A stretch of 64,000 nt of DNA, from positions 1,660,714 to 1,724,713 of the forward strand of contig NZ_LT968775.1 of NCBI RefSeq assembly GCF_900240975.1, given 5' to 3'. The notes beneath the pieces were generated by a model. That model saw only the letters and a program-made list of their open reading frames with translations. It had not been told where the DNA came from and made no database searches. This document shows, in pieces, positions 54,791-63,846 of the stretch. A program made the translations under genes and the position numbers. How positions within the stretch are numbered: position 1 is the first letter of the stretch; each line of letters starts with the position of its first letter. This DNA is from Mycobacterium sp. 4858. GTDB lineage: Bacteria > Actinomycetota > Actinomycetes > Mycobacteriales > Mycobacteriaceae.

Positions 54791-55594
54791 TCAGCGGCTG
54801 GGTCCCCCGCGGAAGCGGCTACCGATCCGGATCCCCGGCAGCAGCAGACCCCGCGGCGCGAACCTGCCGCCGGTGCTGACGACCTTCGGCACCACACCGG
54901 GCACGACGGTGCGCCTGCCGGCCAGCATCCCGGCGATCGCCGCCTCGGCGACGTCGCGCGGCGAGACCTGCGCGATGGGAATGCTGAACCGCTCGGCGTT
55001 GGCGATCTCGGCCCACTCGGTCGGCACCGGCCCGGGACACAGGCACGTGACCGACACCCCGGTGCCGTGCAGCTCCTCGTGGACGGCCTCGGAGAACGTC
55101 TGCACGAACGCCTTGGTGGCCGAGTAGACCGCCATGTACGGCACCGGCTGAAAGCCGGCGATCGAGGCGATGTTCATCACCGCCCCGACACCGCGCTTGA
55201 CCATGCCGGACAGGGCCGCGTGGGTGAGTTCCATCAGCGCCAGCGCGTTGAGGGTGACCTCCTCGCTTTCGCGCTCGAGCGGCAGCTCGTGGAAGACGCC
55301 GCTGGTGCCGAAGCCCGCGCTGTTGCACAGGCCGGCGATCGGCTCGGCGCGCAGCCGGTCCGCCAGCTTCGCGCGGCCCTTCGAATCGCCCAGGTCCAGC
55401 GGCAGCACCTCGACCGCCACGGAGTACTCCTGGCCGACTTCGTTGGCCAGCTCGTCGAGGCGTTCCCGGCGCCGCGCGACCAGCAACAGCGGGAAGCCGC
55501 GGCGGGCCAGCCCGCGGGCCAGTTCGGCGCCGATGCCGGACGAGGCGCCGGTGATGACGACGGTGGTCTGGATGTCGGGCTTGGGAAGGCTCAT
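54791..55594 (-). CDS. Short-chain dehydrogenase/reductase (Rv1544 homologue)
   Basis: 267 residues. Cofactor motif VVITGASSGIGAELARGLAR, NAG-equivalent CNSAGFG, and active-site Ser/Tyr/Lys in MNIASIAGFQPVPYMAVYSATKAF. Annotated as a ketoacyl reductase in M. tuberculosis from memory. ATG 55594 lies four bases after the upstream acyl-CoA-reductase-like gene, so the two are co-expressed and may act in succession on a lipid. Confidence 0.9.
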   Translation of the reverse strand: MSLPKPDIQTTVVITGASSGIGAELARGLARRGFPLLLVARRRERLDELANEVGQEYSVAVEVLPLDLGDSKGRAKLADRLRAEPIAGLCNSAGFGTSGVFHELPLERESEEVTLNALALMELTHAALSGMVKRGVGAVMNIASIAGFQPVPYMAVYSATKAFVQTFSEAVHEELHGTGVSVTCLCPGPVPTEWAEIANAERFSIPIAQVSPRDVAEAAIAGMLAGRRTVVPGVVPKVVSTGGRFAPRGLLLPGIRIGSRFRGGPSR

Positions 55595-55598
55595 GATG

Positions 55599-56639
55599 TC
55601 ACCAATGTATCCCGCGGGTCGCCCGCACAAACGTCTCGCTGCGCTTGTCGAATTGCTGTGACTCGCTTGCAGATTCGTCACCCCGGGCGGCTTCGGAGTC
55701 GCCGAACATGGCGAACGCCCGGTTGCGCACTCGGTCCATCACCGCCGGGTTCACGGCGTCGGCGACGGCGGCGAACTGCCCGAACGGCGAGCTGGCCCGC
55801 CGGGGCCGGTGCACGATGGCGTCCGCGATCACCCCGGCCGCCTGATCCGGCGTCAGCGCCGGGAACTTGTCGTAGAGCGTGGTCGGGCTGATCATCGGCG
55901 TGCGCACCAGGGCCATGTGCACGGTGGTGAACTTGACGCCGTCGTTGACGGTTTCGGCCTGCAGGGAATCGCACAGGCTGTCCAGCGCGGCCTTGCTGGC
56001 GATGTAGGCGCCGAAGCGCGGCGCACGGGTCTGCACACCCACCGAGGAGACGTTGATGATGTGCCCGAATCCGCGTTCCCGCATCCCGGGGATGAATTTG
56101 AGGATGAGCTGGACGGCGCCCAGATAGTTCAGCTGCATGGTCCGCTGGTAGTCGTGGATCCGGTCGTAGGACAGCTCCAGCGAGCGCCGGATGGACCGCC
56201 CCGCGTTGTTGATCAGGATGTCGACGCCGCCGAGGTCGCCCAGCACCTGGTCGGCCATCGCGGCGATGGCGTCCATGTCGGACAGGTCGCACGGGTAGAC
56301 GTGTGCGGTGCCACCGTTGCCTTCGATTTCTGAGGCGACCTTTTCCAGGTTTTCCCGGGTCCGCGCGACCAGCACGACCGTGCCGCCCGCTTCGGCGATC
56401 TTCTTTGCGGCGGCCTCGCCGATGCCCGACGATCCCCCAGTGATCAGGACGGTCTTGCCCCCCACCGCCTCGTCGAGCGTGCGGCCCTGGACGGCGTCGA
56501 GCAGATTCCTCAGGTAGAAGGGCCGGTAGCGCCCCGCGGAGTTGGGCGTGTTGACGAGGTGGGACACCGCCGCGATCGGCTTCTCCACCAAGTTCGCGAG
56601 CGGCTTTTCGACCAAGCTCGTCAAGTCACCAAGATTCAT
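55599..56639 (-). CDS. Fatty acyl-CoA reductase-like SDR (Rv1543 homologue)
   Basis: 346 residues. An N-terminal extension (about 1-60) with repeated VEKPLANLVEKPIAAV precedes a classical SDR domain: VLITGGSSGIGEAAAKKIAEA, LINNAGRSIRRSLE, NVSSVGVQTRAPRFGAYIASKAALD with the active Tyr/Lys. C-terminal tail DKRSETFVRATRGIHW is conserved with M. tuberculosis as recalled. Thought to reduce fatty acyl-CoA to aldehyde for wax ester synthesis. ATG 56639; a longer frame to 56846 is unsupported. Confidence 0.9.
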   Translation of the reverse strand: MNLGDLTSLVEKPLANLVEKPIAAVSHLVNTPNSAGRYRPFYLRNLLDAVQGRTLDEAVGGKTVLITGGSSGIGEAAAKKIAEAGGTVVLVARTRENLEKVASEIEGNGGTAHVYPCDLSDMDAIAAMADQVLGDLGGVDILINNAGRSIRRSLELSYDRIHDYQRTMQLNYLGAVQLILKFIPGMRERGFGHIINVSSVGVQTRAPRFGAYIASKAALDSLCDSLQAETVNDGVKFTTVHMALVRTPMISPTTLYDKFPALTPDQAAGVIADAIVHRPRRASSPFGQFAAVADAVNPAVMDRVRNRAFAMFGDSEAARGDESASESQQFDKRSETFVRATRGIHW

Positions 56640-56746
56640 CGGCTTTCGCTCCTGATGGTGTCGGCCCCCCGACCGCAATTGGCCTGCCCGTTGACCACGA
56701 TCGCCTGGCGGGGCGGTGTGCATGATGTGACGTGAGTCATTGAGCC

Positions 56747-56763
56747 AACCTATGGCATAGGTT
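56747..56763. promoter_or_regulatory. Palindrome upstream of the reductase operon
   Basis: AACCTATG-G-CATAGGTT, perfect 8-bp arms, about 108 bases upstream of the reductase start and 162 before glbN in the 285-bp divergent gap. Resembles an operator. No regulator gene is adjacent. Nothing else is evident in 56640-56924. Confidence 0.55.
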
Positions 56764-56924
56764 CGCCGGCTCGATGCAGATTTCGGGCATGTAACAGCGG
56801 GCGCACGTCTCACGGCCGGCCGTGCGCAACCGTCAAAAGGCGGCAATCCGCTTGTTACGCAAAGATATCCGCGTGTGATCGCGAACTAACTGGCGAGCAA
56901 TGCCGAGATGTTCCAATCGCACTT

Positions 56925-57335
56925 ATGAAAATTCTGGCACGCTTGCGCAAACCCGAGCCGGTCGCGATCTATGACCGGATCGGTGGGCACGAGGCGATCG
57001 AAGTCGTGGTCGAGGACTTCTACGTTCGCGTGCTTGCCGACGACCAACTCGCGGGCTTCTTCACCGGAACCAACATGAACCGTCTCAAAGGCAAGCAGGT
57101 GGAGTTCTTCGCGGCCGCACTCGGCGGCCCCGAGCCCTACACCGGCGCGCCGATGAAGCAGGTGCACCAGGGTCGCGGCATCACGATGCACCACTTCAAC
57201 CTGGTGGCCAGGCACCTGTCCGACGCGCTCGCGGCGGCCGGGGTTCCCTCCGAGACGGTCACGGAGATCATCGGTGCGATCGCGCCGCTGGCTCCCGAGA
57301 TCGCCACCGGCGAGGCCAACAAGGCGACCGTCTGA
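56925..57335 (+). CDS. glbN: Group I truncated haemoglobin (trHbN)
   Basis: 136 residues. Nitric oxide dioxygenase haemoglobin protecting respiration from NO. The key residues are at the same numbers as in M. tuberculosis trHbN: Tyr33 (B10), Gln58 (E11), Phe62 (E15) and proximal His81 (F8), in [22 protein letters not shown] and [11 protein letters not shown] pre-A motif ([11 protein letters not shown]) is also present. Followed by lprI 74 bases on, the known glbN-lprI pairing. Confidence 0.96.
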   Translation: MKILARLRKPEPVAIYDRIGGHEAIEVVVEDFYVRVLADDQLAGFFTGTNMNRLKGKQVEFFAAALGGPEPYTGAPMKQVHQGRGITMHHFNLVARHLSDALAAAGVPSETVTEIIGAIAPLAPEIATGEANKATV

Positions 57336-57409
57336 CCGCTCCGCCGAGATCGCCGGCGAGCTCGGCGTGTCGCGCCCGGGCGGCGGCCTGCAACCGGTAG
57401 TCAGCACGT

Positions 57410-58042
57410 ATGCGACTGCTCGCCGTCATCGTTGCGGCCCTGATGCTGGGCGCCTGCGGTGCGAAAACGACCCCGCCGTCGGCCGGCACCACCACGGGAA
57501 CGACCACCACCACGACTGCCCCGCCGACCGCGGCGGCGCTCGACTGCGCCAAACCGGCCAACGCGGCGCAGCAGCTGGTGTGCCGCGATCCGCAGCTGAC
57601 CGACCTCGACCACCGCCTGCAGGCCGCCTACCAACAGGCCCTTGCCCGGCCCGGCGTGGACCAGGGCGCGCTGACGTCCGCGCAGAACAGCTGGGCGACC
57701 ACTCGCGACGGTTGCGCACAGAACCCGGAAGCGCGCACCTGCCTGGTCGAGGCGTATCAGACGCGGCTGGTCGAACTGGCCATCGCCGACCCCGGCACCC
57801 TGAGCCCGCCCGTCGTCACCTACCAGTGCCCCGCCGACGCGGGGCCGTTGACCGCGCAGTTCTACAACGAATTCGACCCGCCCGCGGCGGTGCTCAACTG
57901 GAAGGGCAACCAGGAGATCCTCTTCCTCGAGCCGTCGGGCAGCGGCGCCCGATACGGCCGGCAGGGCTCGCAGTACTGGGAGCACCAGGGCGAGGTCAAG
58001 CTTGACCTGAACGGCACCAAATTCGTCTGCCGCGCACCGTGA
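57410..58042 (+). CDS. lprI: Lysozyme-inhibitor lipoprotein
   Basis: 210 residues. Signal ending in lipobox LGACG (Cys16), then a Thr/Pro linker (about 20-42). The LprI domain (about 45-115) contains LDCAKPANAAQQLVCRDPQL and four cysteines; a C-terminal MliC-like part (about 130-208) has TYQCPADAGPLTAQFYN and FVCRAP. LprI in M. tuberculosis inhibits lysozyme, with glbN reported as co-expressed. Same direction as glbN. Confidence 0.92.
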   Translation: MRLLAVIVAALMLGACGAKTTPPSAGTTTGTTTTTTAPPTAAALDCAKPANAAQQLVCRDPQLTDLDHRLQAAYQQALARPGVDQGALTSAQNSWATTRDGCAQNPEARTCLVEAYQTRLVELAIADPGTLSPPVVTYQCPADAGPLTAQFYNEFDPPAAVLNWKGNQEILFLEPSGSGARYGRQGSQYWEHQGEVKLDLNGTKFVCRAP

Positions 58043-58066
58043 TTCGGCGCGCGAAGGGCCGACGGA

Positions 58067-59137
58067 TCAGTCGAAGACGACGACCGCCCGGCCGACGATG
58101 TCTCCTCGCCCCAACGCTTCCAGTTTGTCGTTGATGTCGTCGAGTTTGACCGGGACCACGTGGTGCTTGATCAGGCCTTGGCCGGCGAGTGCAAGCACTT
58201 CCCGCAGGTCGTTGTAGTTGCCCCAAAACGAGCCGAAGTAGGACTTCTCTCCACTGACGAACGGAAACAGTGGCAGTTCCACCCGCTCTCCCATGAGGCC
58301 TACCTGCGACAGCGCGCCCTCGGTCGCGAGAATTGCGGCCGCCAGTCCCAGGGACTCCGGGGACCCGGCGCAGTCCAGCACCGCGTCGACGGTGCGGCGG
58401 CCGGTCACGTCCTCGATCTCGTCCTGCACGTCCTCGACGGACTTGTCCCGGACGTTGACGGTGTGATGGGCGCCGTGGTCCGTTGCGATCCGGAGCTTTT
58501 CGTCGCTGCGGGCGAACCCGAACACGGTCGCGCCGCCGCCAAGCAACCGGGCGTATTGGACCGCGTAGCTGCCGAGGCCACCGATACCGTTGACAACCAC
58601 CGTGCGGCCGGCGCCGAGCTTGCCCGCGTCACGCAACTTCTTCATACCGCGGTAAGGCGTGAGGCCCGCATCGGTCAGTGGGGCCAGGTACCGGGGTTCG
58701 GCATTCGGTTGATCGGCAACGGAGATCACGTGGTCGTAAGGAGCGGCCATGTACTCGGCGAAACCCCCATTGGGTCCGAATCCGACGAGTTGCCCATCGG
58801 CGCACAGTTGCTGGTTGCCTTCGTGGCACTGCCGGCAGGTGCCGTCCCCCCAGTTCGGGTCCACCACGACAAGGTCCCCTTCGCCGATACCGGCGGCATC
58901 CGGCACGTCGGCGCCCACTTCGGTGATGGTGCCCGCCACTTCGTGTCCGGGGATGAACGGGAAGTCCACCGGCAGGCCGTCCCGGAAGTAGCCATCCAGC
59001 AGCTGATAATCGCTGCGGCACATGCCCGTCGCCGCGACCTTGATCAGGACCTGGCTGGGCCCGACATCGGGAATGGGAACTTCGTCAATCTCCAGCGGCC
59101 GGTTGTATCCGTGCATGCGTGCTGCCCGCATCGGCAT
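58067..59137 (-). CDS. Zinc alcohol dehydrogenase (MDR)
   Basis: 356 residues. Catalytic zinc ligands in GMCRSDYQ and PGHEVAG; structural lobe DGTCRQCHEGNQQLC (one of four usual cysteines is differently placed, CxxC...C); cofactor motif VVNGIGGLGSYAVQYARLLG. Clear AGGAGAG before ATG 59137. Divergent from an AraC regulator. It probably oxidises or reduces an alcohol/aldehyde recognised by that regulator. Distinct from the shorter MDR enzyme at 599. Confidence 0.9.
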   Translation of the reverse strand: MPMRAARMHGYNRPLEIDEVPIPDVGPSQVLIKVAATGMCRSDYQLLDGYFRDGLPVDFPFIPGHEVAGTITEVGADVPDAAGIGEGDLVVVDPNWGDGTCRQCHEGNQQLCADGQLVGFGPNGGFAEYMAAPYDHVISVADQPNAEPRYLAPLTDAGLTPYRGMKKLRDAGKLGAGRTVVVNGIGGLGSYAVQYARLLGGGATVFGFARSDEKLRIATDHGAHHTVNVRDKSVEDVQDEIEDVTGRRTVDAVLDCAGSPESLGLAAAILATEGALSQVGLMGERVELPLFPFVSGEKSYFGSFWGNYNDLREVLALAGQGLIKHHVVPVKLDDINDKLEALGRGDIVGRAVVVFD

Positions 59138-59433
59138 GATCTCTCCTCGATGTCCGCAATGTGATCGCCTATGGCGCCGGTATGGGTCCTGCCCGAAGGA
59201 TGATCAAAAGCCAACCGGATCAATGGCGGCCGCGGTACAAGATTCCTGCTCAATGTTTGCCCGTTTCGATCCGGCCCCGGCGACACTTACCCAGCGAGGA
59301 CCCCGGCAGTCCGATACCTTTTGTTTGCGGAGCGGTTGCGGCCTCCGCGGTGTGTTGATGCCAAGGGGGTGCCGACCTGACCGCCACCGAACCCATCGAG
59401 CACCATCTCACCTCCGGCGATCTTGTCGCCGAA

Positions 59434-60300
59434 TTGACGGCTCGTGCATGGCATTCCGGCGCAAACGTCGGATTATGGCCAGGTCTGACGATCTACCGTT
59501 TCACCGAGCCCGCCGAACCCGAGTGGCAGGAGATCCGGGGACTGTCGATCGGACTCGTCGCGCAAGGCCGCAAGGCGGTCATTGAGATGGGTCGGCGTCA
59601 TGTCTACGACCAGTTCAGTTACCTGGTGATCAACGGTGATCTGCAATTCCAGAGCGAGGTGCTTGAGGCGTCGCCGAGCAAGCCCTGCCTGTGCATGGTG
59701 CTGGAGGTGGATCCATCCACCGTTCGCGACATCACCGAGAAAATGCCGGGCCGGGAGCGCGCCGAGGCCGCGGCGGTGCGAGATCTCACCGAATCGTGCG
59801 TCGTCTCCGCACTCGACGACGAAGTCATGAGTTCGATCCTGCGGTTCTTGCGGTCGCTGTCGACCGACGTCGATCGGCGTGTGCTGGCGCCCCTCTATCT
59901 TCGCGAGTTGGTGTACCGGGTTCTGCAACGGGAACAGTTTGCGCGAATGAGGGACTTCGCCACCCAGCAGGCGGCCGGTAATCCCATCGGCGCGGCACTG
60001 ACGTACATCAACGCGCATTGGGCCGAGCCGATAACGGTCGCGACCCTGGCCGCGCAGGTGGGCCTGAGTTCATCCGCATTCACCAGAGCGTTCCGCGAGG
60101 TGACGGGGACTTCGCCGTATCAGTACGTCAAGGACGTGCGGCTGAACCGGGCGCGCGAACTCGTGCTGGACCGGCGGTTGGCGGTGGCCGATATCGCCCA
60201 CCGGGTCGGCTATGTCAGCGTCTCGCACTTCATCAGCGAGTTCCGGACCCGGTTCGGCGCTACCCCGCGCGATTACGGCGGCGGTCAGTCCGCCGGCTGA
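59434..60300 (+). CDS. AraC-family regulator with AraC_N domain
   Basis: 288 residues from TTG 59434. AraC_N effector domain about 10-165 (LWPGLTIYRFTEPAEPEW, RRHVYDQFSYLVINGDL), then two helix-turn-helices about 190-285 (ITVATLAAQVGLSSSAFTRAF; VADIAHRVGYVSVSHFISEFRTRFG). The frame is open upstream to a stop at 59356, and CTG 59377, preceded by AAGGGGG, would add nineteen residues typical of the family, so the true start may be earlier. Divergent from the alcohol dehydrogenase, its probable target. The 296-bp gap has no clear palindrome. Confidence 0.85.
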   Translation: MTARAWHSGANVGLWPGLTIYRFTEPAEPEWQEIRGLSIGLVAQGRKAVIEMGRRHVYDQFSYLVINGDLQFQSEVLEASPSKPCLCMVLEVDPSTVRDITEKMPGRERAEAAAVRDLTESCVVSALDDEVMSSILRFLRSLSTDVDRRVLAPLYLRELVYRVLQREQFARMRDFATQQAAGNPIGAALTYINAHWAEPITVATLAAQVGLSSSAFTRAFREVTGTSPYQYVKDVRLNRARELVLDRRLAVADIAHRVGYVSVSHFISEFRTRFGATPRDYGGGQSAG

Positions 60301-60390
60301 GGCGGACCGATACCCGAAAGATCGGATCAGTAACGGCTTCGAGGACTCGCACCGGTTGGACGCTCACTTCGTCGCTGATCACTGCCTAGC

Positions 60391-61161
60391 ATGCTCGGCA
60401 TGGCCCGCACATTCGACGACCTCGTGGCGGAGGCCGACGCGGCCCCCGTCGACGGTTGGGATTTCTCCTGGCTGGACGGGCGCGCCACCGAGGAGCGCCC
60501 GTCGTGGGGTTACCAGCGGCAGATGAGCCGGCGGCTGGCGAGCGCGTCGGCCGCCTGCGACCTCGACACGGGCGGCGGCGAAGTGCTCGCCGGCGCCGAA
60601 CGGTTTCCGCCGACGATGGCCGCGACGGAGTCGTGGCCGCCCAACGCGGCGCTGGCCACCCAGCGGCTGCATCCCCGCGGCGTGGTGGTCGTGGTGACCG
60701 GGGACGAGCCGCGGCTGCCGTTCGCCGACGCGGCTTTCGACCTGGTGACCAGCCGCCACCCGATCGCGGTGCGGTGGGCCGAGATCGCCCGGGTGCTGCG
60801 GCCGGGCGGCACCTATTTCGCCCAGCAGATCGGGCCCGCGACGATGGCCGAGCTCGTCGAATACTTCATCGGCCCACAGCCGGAGAAGTGGGCGGAGTTG
60901 CACCCCGACGTCCAGGGCGCCGAGGCCCGGGCCGCCGGGATGGACGTGGTCGACATGCGCATGGAGCGCATGCGCGCCGAGTTCTTCGACGTCGGCGCCG
61001 TGATCTACTTCCTGCGCAAGGTGATCTGGACGGTGCCGGACTTCACGGTCGACGCCTACCGGGACCGGCTGCGTGAACTGCACGAGCGGATCGAGGCCGA
61101 CGGGCCGTTCGTCGCGCACTCGGTGCGGCTGCTCGTGGAGGCGCGCAAGCCGGCTGAGTGA
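60391..61161 (+). CDS. SAM-dependent methyltransferase-like protein
   Basis: 256 residues. Class I methyltransferase fold: DLDTGGGEVLAG (motif I, glycine-rich), LPFADAAFDLVTSRHPI (motif post-II), WAEIARVLRPGGTYFAQQIGP (motif III). Substrate unknown. ATG 60400 (MARTFDD) is an alternative start three codons in. The stop codon coincides with the beginning of a MIRU-like repeat copy. Convergent with the pseudouridine synthase. Confidence 0.85.
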   Translation: MLGMARTFDDLVAEADAAPVDGWDFSWLDGRATEERPSWGYQRQMSRRLASASAACDLDTGGGEVLAGAERFPPTMAATESWPPNAALATQRLHPRGVVVVVTGDEPRLPFADAAFDLVTSRHPIAVRWAEIARVLRPGGTYFAQQIGPATMAELVEYFIGPQPEKWAELHPDVQGAEARAAGMDVVDMRMERMRAEFFDVGAVIYFLRKVIWTVPDFTVDAYRDRLRELHERIEADGPFVAHSVRLLVEARKPAE

Positions 61162-61207
61162 TCGCAAGCGCGGCGAAGCCGGGCGCAGCGGGTCGCGACC
61201 ATCAGAC
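61159..61207. repeat. Single MIRU-like repeat copy
   Basis: TGATCGCAAGCGCGGCGAAG... runs from the methyltransferase stop codon to just before the rluD-like stop at 61211. It aligns with the 55-bp units at 16266 (GCGAGCGCGGCGATGCCGGGC vs GCAAGCGCGGCGAAGCCGGGC in the core), with scattered changes. Placement directly on a stop codon is a known MIRU habit. Confidence 0.8.
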
Positions 61208-61210
61208 TGA

Positions 61211-62137
61211 TCAACCCTCGGCGCGCAGCACGTCCAGCGCGTGCTGCAGATCGGCCGGGTAGGGGCTGACGATCTCCATCCGCCTGCCGTCCGCAGGATG
61301 GGCGAACGCCAGCGAGCGGGCATGTAACCATTGCCGTTCCAACCCAAGCCTTTTCGCGAGTTTCGGATCCGCCCCGTAGACCAGGTCGCCGCAGCACGGA
61401 TGGTGCAGCGCGGAGAAGTGCACCCGGATCTGGTGCGTGCGACCGGTTTCCAGGTGCACGTCGAGCAGGCTGGCGGCCTGGAAGGCTTCGATGGTGTCGT
61501 AGTGGGTGAGGCTGTGCCGGCCCTCCTTCGTGACGGCGAACTTCCACTCGCCGCCGCGGTGGCGTCCGATCGGAGCGTCGATCGTCCCGCTCGAGGGGTC
61601 CGGATGCCCCTGCACCAGCGCGTGGTAGCGCTTATCGACCGTGCGCTGTTTGAACGCCCGCTTCAGCGCGGTGTAGGCGCGCTCGGAGAGCGCCACCACC
61701 ATCACGCCGGAGGTGCCCACGTCGAGGCGGTGCACGATGCCCTGCCGCTCGGGAACCCCGGACGTGGTGATCCGGTAGCCGGCGGCGGCCAGGCCGCCGA
61801 GCACGGTCGGCCCCGTCCAGCCCACCGACGCGTGCGCGGCCACCGCGGCCGGCTTGTCCACCGCGACGATGTCGTCGTCGGAGTACAGGATCGTCATGCC
61901 CTCGATGTCGACGGGCGTGTTCTCCACCGGCGGCGGGGCTTCGGGCAGCCGCACCTGCAGCCACGCGCCCCCGGTCAGCCGGTCGGACTTGCCGGCGCGC
62001 ACGCCGTCGAGCTCGACGCCGCCGTCTTCGGCCAGGGCCGCCGCGGCGCTGCGGGACAGTCCGAGCAGCCGGGCCAGGCCCGCGTCCACGCGCATGCCCG
62101 CCAGCCCCTCCGGGACCGGCATGGAACGGTCGGTCAT
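61211..62137 (-). CDS. RluA/RluD-family pseudouridine synthase (Rv1540 homologue)
   Basis: 308 residues, isomerises uridine in rRNA or tRNA. An S4-like RNA-binding part (about 12-60: [20 protein letters not shown]) precedes the catalytic domain, with catalytic Asp in [13 protein letters not shown] and [16 protein letters not shown]. The full length is normal. ATG overlaps the lspA stop by four bases, so it is made with signal peptidase II, the usual lspA-rluD order. Whether RluD or another target is not decided by sequence. Confidence 0.92.
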   Translation of the reverse strand: MTDRSMPVPEGLAGMRVDAGLARLLGLSRSAAAALAEDGGVELDGVRAGKSDRLTGGAWLQVRLPEAPPPVENTPVDIEGMTILYSDDDIVAVDKPAAVAAHASVGWTGPTVLGGLAAAGYRITTSGVPERQGIVHRLDVGTSGVMVVALSERAYTALKRAFKQRTVDKRYHALVQGHPDPSSGTIDAPIGRHRGGEWKFAVTKEGRHSLTHYDTIEAFQAASLLDVHLETGRTHQIRVHFSALHHPCCGDLVYGADPKLAKRLGLERQWLHARSLAFAHPADGRRMEIVSPYPADLQHALDVLRAEG

Positions 62138-62727
62138 CGGCTACGGTCGGCCTTGCTCCGGCGGCCCACGGTGTCGAAGTCGTAGCCGAAGACCGACAGC
62201 ACCACCAAGAGGATGGCGCCGCCGACCACCGACGGGTCGGCGACGTTGAACACCGGCCACCAGCCCACCGACAGGAAGTCCACGACATGGCCGCGCAGCG
62301 GTCCGGGCGCCCGGAAGAAGCGGTCGACCAGGTTGCCCGTGGCGCCGCCCAGAATCATGCCCAGCCCGACCGCCCACCACGGCGACACCAGCCGGCGGCC
62401 CATCCAGAAGATGCCGACCACCACACCGGTCGCGATCAGCGTCAGCACCCAGGTGTATCCGGTCGCCATGGAGAACGCGGCGCCGGAGTTGCGCACCAGC
62501 GTCCAGGTCACCGTGTCGCCGATGATGGGCACCGGCTGACCGGGCGGCAGCAGTTTGACGGCGAGCACCTTGGTGACGACGTCCAGGGCCAAGACGATCG
62601 CGGCGACCGACAGCAGCAGGCGCAGCCGCCTCGGCGGCCGCTGCGGGTCGGTGACGGGCGCGTCCTTGGCCTCGTCGGTTGAGGTCACGGGCTCAGTGGA
62701 TCCTGTGGGTTCCTCGGGCACTCTCAC
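62134..62727 (-). CDS. lspA: Lipoprotein signal peptidase
   Basis: 197 residues, four helices. Cleaves prolipoprotein signal peptides after lipidation; relevant to the lipoproteins in this window (12197, 57410). Catalytic aspartates in [13 protein letters not shown] and [22 protein letters not shown] is conserved. The soluble N-terminal extension (about 1-35) is acidic. GTG 62727 (or 62721) is used; longer frame would cross the ansA start. Divergent from ansA with 64 bases between. Confidence 0.94.
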   Translation of the reverse strand: MRVPEEPTGSTEPVTSTDEAKDAPVTDPQRPPRRLRLLLSVAAIVLALDVVTKVLAVKLLPPGQPVPIIGDTVTWTLVRNSGAAFSMATGYTWVLTLIATGVVVGIFWMGRRLVSPWWAVGLGMILGGATGNLVDRFFRAPGPLRGHVVDFLSVGWWPVFNVADPSVVGGAILLVVLSVFGYDFDTVGRRSKADRSR

Positions 62728-62791
62728 ATCATCCCCCAATGCGTACTCGGGCCGGCCGAGGTTCGCGGTTGGCGTGCGCGATGATCTCACC

Positions 62792-63718
62792 ATGGGCCGG
62801 CTCACCGTCATCGCCACCGGAGGCACGATATCGACCGGCACGGGCGCGGACGGCGTGCACCGGCCCTCCTATGGCGCGGCCGATCTGGCTGCCGGCCTCG
62901 ATGTCGACGTCGTCGACGTGCTGGCCGTGGACAGCTCGCAGCTGATGCCCGCCGACTGGGACCGGATCCGCGGAGCGGTGCGCGCGGCGATCGACGGCGG
63001 CGCCGACGGCGTGGTGATCACGCACGGGACCGACACCATGGAGGAGACCGCGCTGTGGCTCGAGCTCACCCATGACGGCGACGTTCCCGTCGTGCTCACC
63101 GGGGCCATGCGCAGCGCCGACGCGCCCGGCGCCGACGGCCCGGCCAACCTGCGGGCCGCCCTTGCGGTGGCGGGCAGCCCCGCCGCCCGTGGCCTGGGTG
63201 TGCTGGTGTGTTTCGCCGGCCGGGTGCTGCAGCCGCTGGGGATGAGCAAGGTGGCCACCGACGACCTGACCGGCTTCGCGGGTGAGCTGATCGGCACGGT
63301 GAACGGCGGTGTCACGCTGGCCGGCACCAAGACGCGGCCCCGGCTGGGCGACCTCACCGCGGCGGACGCGCCGCGGGTGGACATCGTCGCCGCGTACCTG
63401 GGCAGCGACGGGGTGGCCCTGGACGCGTGCGTGGCCGCCGGGGCCCGTGGCGTGGTGCTCGAGGCGCTGGGTTCGGGCAACGCCGGCGACGCGGTGGTCG
63501 ACGCGGTGCGTCGGCAGTGCCGGGCCGGGGTCGCGGTCGCGGTGTCCACCCGCGTCCCGGGCGGCCGGGTCGGTGCCAGCTACGGGCCCGGGCACGAGAT
63601 GGCGGCCGCGGGCGCGGTGATGGTGCCCGGCTTGCGGCCACCGCAGGCCCGGGTGCTGATGATGGCCGCGCTGGCCGCGAAGCTACCGGTCGGCGACGTC
63701 ATCGCCCGGTGGGGCTGA
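62792..63718 (+). CDS. ansA: L-asparaginase
   Basis: 308 residues, hydrolyses asparagine to aspartate and ammonia. The two Thr motifs are [12 protein letters not shown] at the N-terminus and [32 protein letters not shown] and a late [20 protein letters not shown] follow. Lys near KTRPRLGDL is also typical. Slightly shorter than the M. tuberculosis protein as recalled. Cytosolic type I-like, no signal peptide. ATG 62792. Confidence 0.93.
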   Translation: MGRLTVIATGGTISTGTGADGVHRPSYGAADLAAGLDVDVVDVLAVDSSQLMPADWDRIRGAVRAAIDGGADGVVITHGTDTMEETALWLELTHDGDVPVVLTGAMRSADAPGADGPANLRAALAVAGSPAARGLGVLVCFAGRVLQPLGMSKVATDDLTGFAGELIGTVNGGVTLAGTKTRPRLGDLTAADAPRVDIVAAYLGSDGVALDACVAAGARGVVLEALGSGNAGDAVVDAVRRQCRAGVAVAVSTRVPGGRVGASYGPGHEMAAAGAVMVPGLRPPQARVLMMAALAAKLPVGDVIARWG

Positions 63719-63846
63719 CGGTTCGTTCGCTTCCAGGGCCTGCAGGGCGCCCAGGTATTCCGGCCAGTCCAGCGAATCGACCGGGTTAGCCTTGGTCAGC
63801 TCGGCGGTGTCGGCGGGGAACGTCCTGGCCGGGCCCGGGGCCGCGG
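63683..63846 (-). CDS. Partial C-terminal end of an unidentified gene
   Basis: Reading leftward from the contig end, an open frame of about 54 codons ends at 63683 (stop complementary to CTA), overlapping the ansA end by 36 bases. The tail contains [20 protein letters not shown] and looks like real coding sequence by codon use. The product is not recognised and the 5' part is absent because the contig ends. Convergent with ansA. Confidence 0.35.
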
